A stretch of DNA of 7,416 bases from Gemmatimonadaceae bacterium. GTDB lineage: Bacteria > Gemmatimonadota > Gemmatimonadetes > Gemmatimonadales > Gemmatimonadaceae. A model generated the notes under the pieces. It was not told the DNA's origin. It was given only the letters and a program-made list of their open reading frames with translations, and searched no databases. Positions 1 to 5,219 of the stretch are shown here, one piece after another. Position numbers and translations under genes: made by a program. Location of the stretch: positions 1 to 7,416 of the forward strand of contig JABFXM010000362.1 of assembly GCA_013361745.1 (NCBI GenBank). Direction: 5' to 3'. Position 1 is the first letter of the stretch; each line of letters starts with the position of its first letter.

Positions 1-588
1 CAGCGCGTTCGAGGGGCTCGTCAGCTGGCGGGTGACGACGAGAAAGCCGACGGTGTCTCGCGCGCTGGCGCCGAGCACGGGCACGGTGATGTCGTATTGC
101 GCGCCGCCCGGGACGAGCTCGATCGGGCCGACGCTGCGCGCGCCCGGTGGGAGCCAGCCCGCTGCCTCTCCCTCGGCCGCGGCGAGCCACTCGCTGGTCA
201 CGCCGTGGGCGGAGTCCGCCGCGAGAAGCGCGCGCCCGTCGCGGGCGAAGACGCCGATGGCGACCACCTGGGCGGCACGCGCGTGCTCGCGGGCGAACGT
301 GTCGCGGAAGCCTTCGATGGTCGAGGCGGCGAGGGGGCGCGCGAGCACCGCTCGCGTGATCGAGTCGCTCGCGACGCGCTCCACCTCGCGTCGCACGCGT
401 GCGCCCGACTCGTCCAGCGCGGCGCTGATCCGCTGCGCCGCGCTCGCCGCCCGCTCGCGCGCCGCGGCGAGGAGCACGGTGCGCATGTCCAGATACGCGA
501 TCGTGCACAGGCCCGCGACCGCGACGGCGAGCACCGTCGCGAAGAGCACCGGGAGTCTGCGGCGCAGCGGTTGGAGGAACGGGAGCAC
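1..588 (-). CDS. Membrane-anchored sensor protein, N-terminal part (gene runs off the left edge)
   Basis: The minus-strand frame open to the window edge has consistent GC-rich third codon positions and gives a credible membrane protein. From a GTG at 588-586, an Arg-rich stretch (RRR, residues 9-11) is followed by one hydrophobic helix at about residues 12-33. Then comes a long Ala/Arg/Glu helical stretch (about 36-95) and a mixed alpha/beta part with the segments AQVVAIGVFARDGRALLA and YDITVPVL. This layout fits the N terminus of a sensor histidine kinase, chemoreceptor or cyclase with a periplasmic input domain; the output domain lies outside the window, so the class is not established. The start is uncertain: an alternative in-frame GTG is at 684-682, the frame stays open further upstream, and no Shine-Dalgarno sequence precedes either GTG. 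It is transcribed divergently from the gene at 843. Confidence 0.7.
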   Translation of the reverse strand, partial: MLPFLQPLRRRLPVLFATVLAVAVAGLCTIAYLDMRTVLLAAARERAASAAQRISAALDESGARVRREVERVASDSITRAVLARPLAASTIEGFRDTFAREHARAAQVVAIGVFARDGRALLAADSAHGVTSEWLAAAEGEAAGWLPPGARSVGPIELVPGGAQYDITVPVLGASARDTVGFLVVTRQLTSPSNAL

Positions 589-734
589 GGAGGGACGGAT
601 GCCGGGCGAATGGAAATGCGAACGAGCCGCAAAGCCGCGGCCCGTCCGCTCCGGAGAGGGACGCGTCCGCGGAAGGAGAGTCACGGGGCGGCCGGCCGCG
701 ATGAAGGAACCGTCATGGACGTCTCCGCGCCACC

Positions 735-742
735 GCCTAACG
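735..742 (-). repeat. CGTTAGGC octamer, intergenic copy
   Basis: An exact copy on the minus strand lies in the region between the divergent genes. It also provides the TAG stop of a doubtful 35-codon minus-strand frame (844-737). Confidence 0.8.
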
Positions 743-842
743 CGCGCCCGGCGGCCGGGGCGCGGGACAGGGTCGAGTCCGCTCCCCGGCGGCGAAATCG
801 TCCTCGCACATCGGGCAACCGGGCGGTACCTTGGTGAACCCC

Positions 843-1202
843 ATGTCCGCACCGGCCCAACCCTCGCGATGCCCCGATCCCCGCGCGGCGTCGATACCCG
901 ACGACCCGGAGCTCCGTGCCGTCGAGGACCAGCTCGGCGCCTGGCTCGCGGCGCGTTCGATCGACGATGGCGTCGAGGACGAGGAGACGCGGTGCCTCGT
1001 CCGCGCGCTCGTCACGCGGCTGCACACGCTTGGCTGCCCGCCCGAGATGATGCTCGTGCATCTCAAGCAGGTGCTGACACCGCTCGGGCTCGACGAGCAG
1101 CCATCGCCGCGGCGGAGGCCGCAGGTCGAGCGGCTGCGCGAGGCGCTGGTGCTGATGGCGATCGAGGAGTACTTCGGGTATCGCCGCCCGCGCGGACGTT
1201 AG
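843..1202 (+). CDS. Small hypothetical protein, 119 aa
   Basis: I do not recognise a named family. The reading frame has strong GC-rich third positions and a sensible composition. After a Pro/Arg-rich N terminus comes a mostly helical, acidic stretch containing DPELRAVEDQLGAWLAARSI, a middle part with LVRALVTRLHTLGCPPEMML, a Pro/Arg-rich linker (about residues 85-93), and a last helix with ALVLMAIEEYFG. No signal peptide, membrane helix or catalytic motif is visible, so it is probably a soluble cytoplasmic protein. The ATG at 843 is chosen over an in-frame TTG at 831; neither has a clear ribosome binding site, so the start is unsure. The TAG stop lies inside a CGTTAGGC octamer. The next gene begins 57 bp downstream on the same strand. 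Confidence 0.72.
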   Translation: MSAPAQPSRCPDPRAASIPDDPELRAVEDQLGAWLAARSIDDGVEDEETRCLVRALVTRLHTLGCPPEMMLVHLKQVLTPLGLDEQPSPRRRPQVERLREALVLMAIEEYFGYRRPRGR

Positions 1203-1204
1203 GC
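1197..1204 (+). repeat. CGTTAGGC octamer at a stop codon
   Basis: The copy covers the last Arg codon CGT and the TAG stop of the gene at 843-1202, plus two following bases. Confidence 0.8.
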
Positions 1205-1246
1205 AGGCGAGCGAGCCCGCTTCCATGCTCACGACGGCCACTGCCC

Positions 1247-1254
1247 AGGAGGAG
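1247..1254 (+). promoter_or_regulatory. Strong Shine-Dalgarno sequence AGGAGGAG
   Basis: This purine run matches the 16S rRNA 3' end over most of its length and sits five bases before the ATG at 1260. It is the best ribosome binding site in the window and is the main argument that the 55-codon frame is translated. Confidence 0.7.
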
Positions 1255-1259
1255 ACGCG

Positions 1260-1427
1260 ATGAGACGCAAGGGTGAACGCGAGATCCCGGACTTCTCGCC
1301 CAAGCACAAGGCGGCGCCGCACGGCGTCGAAGCCGAGCGGAAGATGTCGAAGGCGACGCATCCGTCGCGCGGGCCGGCGCCGAAGCCGCAGGCCACCTCG
1401 GCGAAGTCGGGCCGGCGCGGGCAGTGA
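1260..1427 (+). CDS. Small basic, probably disordered protein, 55 aa
   Basis: A short frame begins with ATG at 1260 and is preceded by a near-ideal Shine-Dalgarno sequence, AGGAGGAG at 1247-1254, five bases upstream. The product starts MRRKGEREIPDFSPKHK and ends KPQATSAKSGRRGQ. It is rich in Lys, Arg, Pro, Ala and Ser, with almost no hydrophobic core, so it is likely unstructured and positively charged. The strong ribosome site and GC-rich third positions support a real gene despite its length. No family is recognised with certainty; nucleic-acid or ribosome binding is a guess from charge only. It lies 57 bp after the gene at 843-1202 and could share its transcript. It ends 4 bp before the stop of the convergent GH43 gene, with no room for separate terminators. 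Confidence 0.65.
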   Translation: MRRKGEREIPDFSPKHKAAPHGVEAERKMSKATHPSRGPAPKPQATSAKSGRRGQ

Positions 1428-1429
1428 GC

Positions 1430-1437
1430 GCCTAACG
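1430..1437 (-). repeat. CGTTAGGC octamer at the GH43 stop codon
   Basis: On the minus strand the copy covers the last Arg codon CGT and the TAG stop of the GH43 gene. Short flanking arms AGCG (1427-1430) and CGCT (1436-1439) make a small hairpin around it. Confidence 0.8.
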
Positions 1438-2514
1438 CTTCACCGGCGCGCGCTTCGCCGTCCAGCTCGGCGACACCCGCGGCCCCTCCCCCGTCCAGTG
1501 GAGGGGATCGACGCACAGCTGGCGCACCGTGAGCGACTCGTTCCAGGCGTGGTACACGACCCAGTCGTTGCCATCGGGACCGGTGACGATGGAGTGGTGG
1601 CCCGGACCGCGGACGTGCCCAGGGACGCCGTGCAGCACGCGCGCCGAGCGTCCCTGGCCGAGGTACGGACCCGTCACCTTGTCGGCGACCGCGTAATCGA
1701 CGCCGTAGTTCGGCGTCTGCCAGTTGGAGCCGCTGTAGAAGCAGTAGTAGCGGCCGCGGTGCCGGCGCACGTACGGCGCCTCGATGGTGTGCCAGTCGAA
1801 GGTCGCGTCGTAGACGTCCATGCGACGGTTCGCCTGGTAGAGCGTCCACGGGTAGTGCGCGCGCAGTACGGTGCGGCAGTCGCCGGCGAGCTTCGTCATC
1901 CCGTCGAGCCGATCCATCGCCAAGCCGGTGCCCGGGTGATGGCCGCCCTCGGTGTTCGGGTAGTTCCGCGCGTAGAAGAGATACCACTTCCCGTCGGTGT
2001 CGCGGAACGGATGCGGGTCGATGGTGAAGCGGTTCCCGGTGCAGTCGACGAGCGGGGTGCCGGTGTCCGTGTATGGTCCCTCGGCGCGCGCGCTGGTCGC
2101 GACATGGATCGCGAACTTCTCCTCCTCGACGCCGCCCATCGCGTAGTAGAGGTAGAAGGTCCCGTTGTCGAAGGCGACCTCGGGTGCCCAGTACTCGTAG
2201 CGCGGATCGGGATCGGGAGGGGTGAGCGCGCCGCCGAGCTCCTCCCAGCTCACGAGATCGCGCGAGCGGAGCAGGGTGAAGATGCGCCCGTCCGCCTTGC
2301 GGTCCTTGCCGGTCGTGCCGAAGGCATAGTAGACGCCCTCGTGCAGCAGCACTCCCGGATCGGGCATCGAGCCCGCGTACACCGGATTCGTGTACGTCTT
2401 CGGGGGCGCGATCGCGCCGAGGAAGGGGCGCGCGTCGAACACGCCGAAGGCGCCAAGTCCGACGCCGGCACCGAGCGTCCTGAGAAAATCGCGGCGTGAA
2501 GGAGAGTCGGTCAT
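1432..2514 (-). CDS. Tat-exported GH43-type glycoside hydrolase, 360 aa
   Basis: This is a five-bladed beta-propeller glycosidase of the GH43 type. The family includes arabinanases, alpha-L-arabinofuranosidases, beta-xylosidases and some galactosidases that trim plant polysaccharides. The N terminus has a twin-arginine motif, SRRDFLR (residues 6-12), then a Gly/Ala/Leu-rich hydrophobic segment to about 36, so export in folded form is expected. The three GH43 acidic residues are visible: Asp52 in SMPDPGV (base), Asp166 in TIDPHPF (pKa modulator) and Glu245 in TIEAPYV (acid). YWAPEV at 108-113 and GPGHHSIV at 303-310, whose His often supports a central metal, are also typical. A short single-domain length argues against extra carbohydrate-binding modules. 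ATG 2514 is preferred over ATG 2520 because GAGG then stands six bases away. The exact GH43 subfamily and substrate are not resolvable by eye. It is divergent from the oxidoreductase genes. Confidence 0.9.
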   Translation of the reverse strand: MTDSPSRRDFLRTLGAGVGLGAFGVFDARPFLGAIAPPKTYTNPVYAGSMPDPGVLLHEGVYYAFGTTGKDRKADGRIFTLLRSRDLVSWEELGGALTPPDPDPRYEYWAPEVAFDNGTFYLYYAMGGVEEEKFAIHVATSARAEGPYTDTGTPLVDCTGNRFTIDPHPFRDTDGKWYLFYARNYPNTEGGHHPGTGLAMDRLDGMTKLAGDCRTVLRAHYPWTLYQANRRMDVYDATFDWHTIEAPYVRRHRGRYYCFYSGSNWQTPNYGVDYAVADKVTGPYLGQGRSARVLHGVPGHVRGPGHHSIVTGPDGNDWVVYHAWNESLTVRQLCVDPLHWTGEGPRVSPSWTAKRAPVKR

Positions 2515-2520
2515 CTGCAT

Positions 2521-2524
2521 CCTC
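2521..2524 (-). promoter_or_regulatory. GAGG ribosome site deciding the GH43 start
   Basis: On the minus strand GAGG directly abuts the ATG at 2520-2518 (spacing zero, too short). It is six bases from the second ATG at 2514-2512, which is the normal distance. This favours the start giving MTDSPSRRDF. Confidence 0.55.
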
Positions 2525-2639
2525 GGCGAGAGCTTCGTGAAGCGGGCGTTAGAACTACGACGCAGTCCGAGGGGGGCGCAAGTGGATGCGCGAGCCGGGG
2601 TGGCATCGGATCGCTCCGTGAGGCGCGGGAGCTCCTCGC

Positions 2640-2667
2640 GTTACGAGCCGACGATTGCCCTCGTAAC
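2640..2667. promoter_or_regulatory. Perfect inverted repeat GTTACGAG-N12-CTCGTAAC, candidate operator
   Basis: The left arm GTTACGAG (2640-2647) and right arm CTCGTAAC (2660-2667) are exact reverse complements separated by 12 bases. Arm centres are 20 bp apart, about two helical turns, as expected for a dimeric regulator binding one DNA face. An extra CTCG at 2635-2638 forms a second small palindrome with the left arm. It lies in the middle of the divergent promoter region, so one regulator could control both the GH43 and the dehydrogenase genes. The stem is not followed by a T run, which argues against a terminator. The regulator is not in the window. Confidence 0.45.
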
Positions 2668-2819
2668 TCAAACACGAAGGACGACCGTTGCCGGAGCAAT
2701 CAGAGCCCCGGCATGAGGAGCACGACCTCACGCGGAACGTTCCGATGCCAATTGCGACACGCGCCCTCGAGCGACTAGCCGAACGCGCGCCCAGCGCTCA
2801 TCTTCGACCGCGGTTCACT

Positions 2820-2825
2820 CAGGAG
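2820..2825 (+). promoter_or_regulatory. CAGGAG ribosome site deciding the GMC start
   Basis: CAGGAG stands six bases before an in-frame TTG at 2832. No similar site precedes the in-frame ATG at 2745 or the TTG at 2688. The protein from 2832 begins MSDDTTFDAIVVGSG, placing the FAD-binding strand right at the N terminus, as usual for the family. Confidence 0.65.
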
Positions 2826-2831
2826 CATCGG

Positions 2832-4526
2832 TTGAGCGACGACACCACCTTCGACGCGATCGTCGTCGGGTCGGGGATCTCGGGGGGATGGGCGGCGAAG
2901 GAGCTCTGCGAGAAGGGGCTGAAGACCCTCGTCCTCGAGCGGGGGCGCAACGTCGAGCACATCAAGGACTATCCCACGGCGAACCTGATGCCCTGGCAGC
3001 TGCCGCATCGGGGCGCGGTGCCGCTGAAGATGACTCGGGACAACCCGCTCATCAGCAAGGCGGCGGGATACGGCGAGGACACGGCGCATTTCTTCATCAA
3101 GGACGCCGACCACCGGTACGTGCAGGAGAAGCCCTTCGACTGGATCCGCGGCTACCAGGTCGGGGGCAAGTCGCTCATCTGGGGACGCGCCTGCCAGCGG
3201 TGGAGCAGACACGAGTTCGTCGCGCCGGAAAAGCTCGGCTACGGGATGAACTGGCCGATCACGTACGACGACGTCGCGCCCTGGTACTCGCACGTGGAGA
3301 AGTTCATCGGCGTCTGCGGGAGCGCCGATCATCTCGACGCGATGCCCGACGGTGAGTTCCTCCCGCCCTTCGATCTCGACTGCGCGCAGGCGCACATGCG
3401 CGACGCGCTGCACGCGCACTACGGGAACCGCCACCTCGTGCAAGGCCGGTGGGCGCACCTCTCCAAGCCGAATCCGATCCACCTGCAGCAGGGTCGCGGC
3501 ACCTGCCAGGCGCGCAACCTCTGCATGCGCGGCTGTCCCTACGGCGGGTACTTCAGCTCGAACTCGTCGACGATCCCGTGGGCGATGAAGACGGGGAACC
3601 TCACGATCCGCCCCGACTCGGTCGTCCATTCGATCATCTACGACGCGCGGAAGGGGCGCGCCACCGGCGTCCGCGTCATCGACGCGAAGACGCACCAGGT
3701 GCACGAGTTCCAGAGCCGCATCGTGTTCATGAACGCGTCGGCGCTGAACACGAACCTCATCCTCCTGAACTCGACGTCGTCCCGCTTCCCGCACGGACTC
3801 GGCAACGACAACGGGCTGCTCGGCCGCTACGTCTGCCATCAGAGCTATCGCGCGGCCGGGGGCGGGACGCTCGACGGGATGACGGACCAGTACGTCTACG
3901 GCCGCAATCCGACCGAGGCGATCCTCGTCAACTTCCGGAACGTCGGCAAGCAGGACGCCGACGCCGATTTCGTCGGTGGCTACACGTCCTTCGTCGATGG
4001 CTATCGCACGCGCGGCGTGGCCATTGACGACGACGTCGGCCCCGATTACAAGGACGCGCAGACGAGGCCCGGCACGTGGGGGATCTGGATGTACATGCAG
4101 GGTGAGACGATCCCGAAGGAAGCGAACCACGTGCGGCTGCACGAGACGAGGAAGGACCAGTGGGGGATCCCGCTGCTCGTGACGTCGGTCGGCTACGACG
4201 ACAACGACGAGAAGATGATCGCCGACTGGCGGAAGCAGGCGGAGGAGATGCTCGCGGTCGCCGGGTGCAAGAACATCGAGACCCACGACACCAAGTGGGC
4301 GCCGGGACTCGACATCCACGAGATGGGCGGCTGCCGGATGGGGCGCGACCCGAAGACATCGATGCTCAACGCGTGGAACCAGATGCACGCGGTGCCCAAC
4401 GTCTTCGTCACCGATGGCGCGTGCATGACCTCGACCGGCAACCAGAGCCCGTCGATCCTCTACATGACGCTCACCGCGCGCGCGACGAACCACGCCGTGG
4501 ACGAGCTGAAGCGGCAGAACCTCTGA
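2832..4526 (+). CDS. FAD-dependent GMC-family sugar/alcohol dehydrogenase, large subunit, 564 aa
   Basis: GMC oxidoreductases oxidise sugar or alcohol hydroxyls with FAD. Together with a gluconate 2-dehydrogenase subunit 3-type partner they form membrane-linked dehydrogenases that pass electrons to the respiratory chain, such as gluconate 2-dehydrogenase, glucoside 3-dehydrogenase or FAD-glucose dehydrogenase. Visible features: FAD-binding GSGISGG (13-19) ending in the ribose-binding acid Glu36; the GMC loop YQVGGKSLIWGR (108-119); a Cys cluster C225-x5-C231-x3-C235 within CMRGCPYGG; and the C-terminal catalytic pair His496 (HEMGGCRMG) and Asn537 (TGNQSPS). The length is normal for this subclass. 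There is no signal peptide, so export probably depends on the Tat signal of the partner encoded 13 bp downstream. The start is a TTG supported by CAGGAG. The substrate position oxidised cannot be told from sequence alone. Confidence 0.92.
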   Translation: MSDDTTFDAIVVGSGISGGWAAKELCEKGLKTLVLERGRNVEHIKDYPTANLMPWQLPHRGAVPLKMTRDNPLISKAAGYGEDTAHFFIKDADHRYVQEKPFDWIRGYQVGGKSLIWGRACQRWSRHEFVAPEKLGYGMNWPITYDDVAPWYSHVEKFIGVCGSADHLDAMPDGEFLPPFDLDCAQAHMRDALHAHYGNRHLVQGRWAHLSKPNPIHLQQGRGTCQARNLCMRGCPYGGYFSSNSSTIPWAMKTGNLTIRPDSVVHSIIYDARKGRATGVRVIDAKTHQVHEFQSRIVFMNASALNTNLILLNSTSSRFPHGLGNDNGLLGRYVCHQSYRAAGGGTLDGMTDQYVYGRNPTEAILVNFRNVGKQDADADFVGGYTSFVDGYRTRGVAIDDDVGPDYKDAQTRPGTWGIWMYMQGETIPKEANHVRLHETRKDQWGIPLLVTSVGYDDNDEKMIADWRKQAEEMLAVAGCKNIETHDTKWAPGLDIHEMGGCRMGRDPKTSMLNAWNQMHAVPNVFVTDGACMTSTGNQSPSILYMTLTARATNHAVDELKRQNL

Positions 4527-4539
4527 GCGGAGCGACGCG

Positions 4540-5088
4540 ATGCCCCCGATGAACCGGCGCGACGCGCTGAAGGCGACGACGCTGACGTTAGGCAGCCTCC
4601 TCCTCGCGACGAACGGCGTGCTCGCCGCCTGCGACCGCGCCCCCGCGCGCGCGACGAACGGCGTCCTCGACGCCGACGAGCAGGACCTCGCCGAGGAGAT
4701 GGCCGACACGCTCCTGCCGACGACGCCGAGCTCCCCCGGCGCGAAGGCGGCGGGGATCGCGCCGTTCATGAACGTGCTGCTCACCGACTGCTACCCGCCC
4801 GAGCAGCAGCGGCTCGTGCGTGACGGGCTGCGGAAGTTCGGCGACGACGTCGGTCGCGATTTCGCGAGGAAGCCGCGCGTCGAGCGCGAGGCGATCCTTC
4901 GCGACCTGTCGTCGAAGGCGAAGGCCGCCTCCCCCGCCCCGCACTGGTTCGCGATCTTTCGCGAGGTCGCACTGCGCTCGTACTTCACCTCGGAAGTCGG
5001 GATGACGAAGGCGCTGCGCTATTCGCTCGTCCCCGGGAAGTGGGTCGGATGCACTCCGCTGAAGGCGGGACAGCCGGCCTGGGGATGA
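4540..5088 (+). CDS. Gluconate 2-dehydrogenase subunit 3 family protein, Tat lipoprotein, 182 aa
   Basis: This is the small partner of the preceding GMC dehydrogenase. Small subunits of this family act as Tat escort and stabilise the catalytic subunit in the periplasm. The N terminus has MNRRDALK with the twin arginines at 6-7, a hydrophobic stretch at 13-30, and a lipobox LAAC with Cys31, predicting a lipoprotein. The mature part carries the family-like segments EMADTLLPTTPSSPGAKAAG and FMNVLLTDCYPPEQQ, then a helical C-terminal half with WFAIFREVALRSYFTSEVG. The ATG at 4540 has GGAG at 4529-4532, seven bases upstream; a second ATG at 4549 would still keep the Tat motif. It starts 13 bp after the GMC stop, so the two are co-transcribed. 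A 25-nt imperfect direct repeat flanks the lipobox. Leu17 is a TTA codon within the CGTTAGGC octamer. Confidence 0.88.
   Translation: MPPMNRRDALKATTLTLGSLLLATNGVLAACDRAPARATNGVLDADEQDLAEEMADTLLPTTPSSPGAKAAGIAPFMNVLLTDCYPPEQQRLVRDGLRKFGDDVGRDFARKPRVEREAILRDLSSKAKAASPAPHWFAIFREVALRSYFTSEVGMTKALRYSLVPGKWVGCTPLKAGQPAWG
4586..4593 (+). repeat. CGTTAGGC octamer, coding (Thr-Leu-Gly)
   Basis: An in-frame copy within the signal peptide of the small dehydrogenase subunit. It creates the only TTA leucine codon I see in that gene. Confidence 0.8.
4605..4674 (+). repeat. Two 25-nt imperfect direct repeats around the lipobox
   Basis: Copy one (4605-4629) and copy two (4650-4674) share 23 of 25 bases and start 45 bp apart, keeping the frame. 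They encode ATNGVLAA and ATNGVLDA. The first copy leads directly into the lipobox Cys; the second lies in the mature linker. This looks like a local in-frame duplication in a flexible region. Confidence 0.7.
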
Positions 5089-5098
5089 CGCTCTCGCA

Positions 5099-5191
5099 GG
5101 GGTCGGGGGTCAGGGGTCCGCAACGGCGATGAGGAGCAGCTCTTCGCTCCTCCCTCGTCGCTCATCCTGCCGACCCCGGACCCCCGACCCC
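5099..5191. repeat. Inverted arrays of GGGGTCN heptamers, 93 bp
   Basis: The left arm is three tandem heptamers of the form GGGGTCN (N = G, A, C; 5099-5119). The right arm is three more on the opposite strand (N = G, C, G reading from 5191 to 5171). The arms pair over 20 bp with one mismatch, 5099-5118 against 5172-5191. The 53-nt loop contains a nested 7-bp stem, GAGGAGC (5131-5137) with GCTCCTC (5146-5152), and GATGAG (5128-5133) opposite CTCATC (5161-5166). As RNA this would be a long, stable branched hairpin located 11 bp after the dehydrogenase small-subunit stop. There is no T run behind it, so it is not a textbook intrinsic terminator. It could be a REP-like mobile palindrome, an mRNA 3' stabiliser or an attenuating structure. 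Confidence 0.75.
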
Positions 5192-5219
5192 TTCCATAAA
5201 CCACGAACACCAGAATTGA
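5192..5219 (+). promoter_or_regulatory. AT-rich leader before the Gfo/Idh/MocA gene
   Basis: These 28 bases are about 39% GC, far below the rest of the window, and lead into the ATG at 5220. No good Shine-Dalgarno is present; an accessible, unstructured leader may compensate. CATAAA at 5195-5200 is a weak -10-like string, but no matching -35 is seen because the heptamer arm lies there. Confidence 0.3.

Larger units (their letters stand above)
2515..2831. other. 317-bp divergent intergenic region
   Basis: This region separates the GH43 start from the preferred GMC start, so it should hold both promoters. I see the GH43 ribosome site at its left end, the GMC ribosome site at its right end and a perfect inverted repeat at 2640-2667. 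The stretch 2640-2680 is less GC-rich than its surroundings. I could not identify convincing -35/-10 pairs on either strand. Open frames here, including the in-frame extension of the GMC gene back to a TTG at 2688, do not look like conserved protein. Confidence 0.6.

Noticed and set aside
97..837. 246-codon plus-strand open frame
   Set aside because: The product is dominated by Arg, Glu and Ala without hydrophobic pattern. The opposite strand gives a coherent membrane protein with better codon use.
32..1276. 414-codon plus-strand open frame
   Set aside because: It crosses the minus-strand sensor gene and the 119-aa gene in another frame, and its Arg/Ala/Ser-rich product is typical of a frame shadow.
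681..1361. 226-codon minus-strand open frame with GMC-unrelated product
   Set aside because: It lies antisense to the 119-aa and 55-aa genes, lacks a ribosome site and has shadow-like composition.
1428..1431. Shared bidirectional terminator between the convergent genes
   Set aside because: Only 4 bp separate the stops, and nearby inverted arms are just 4 bp long with no T or A runs.
2775..4784. 669-codon open frame on the minus strand opposite the GMC gene
   Set aside because: It is Arg/Val/Leu-rich with no recognisable motif and mirrors a clear GMC gene and part of its partner. Long antisense frames are common in very GC-rich DNA.
5099..5191. CRISPR array or classical rho-independent terminator
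   Set aside because: The repeats are 7-bp units in inverted arrays without unique spacers, and no T run follows the stem.
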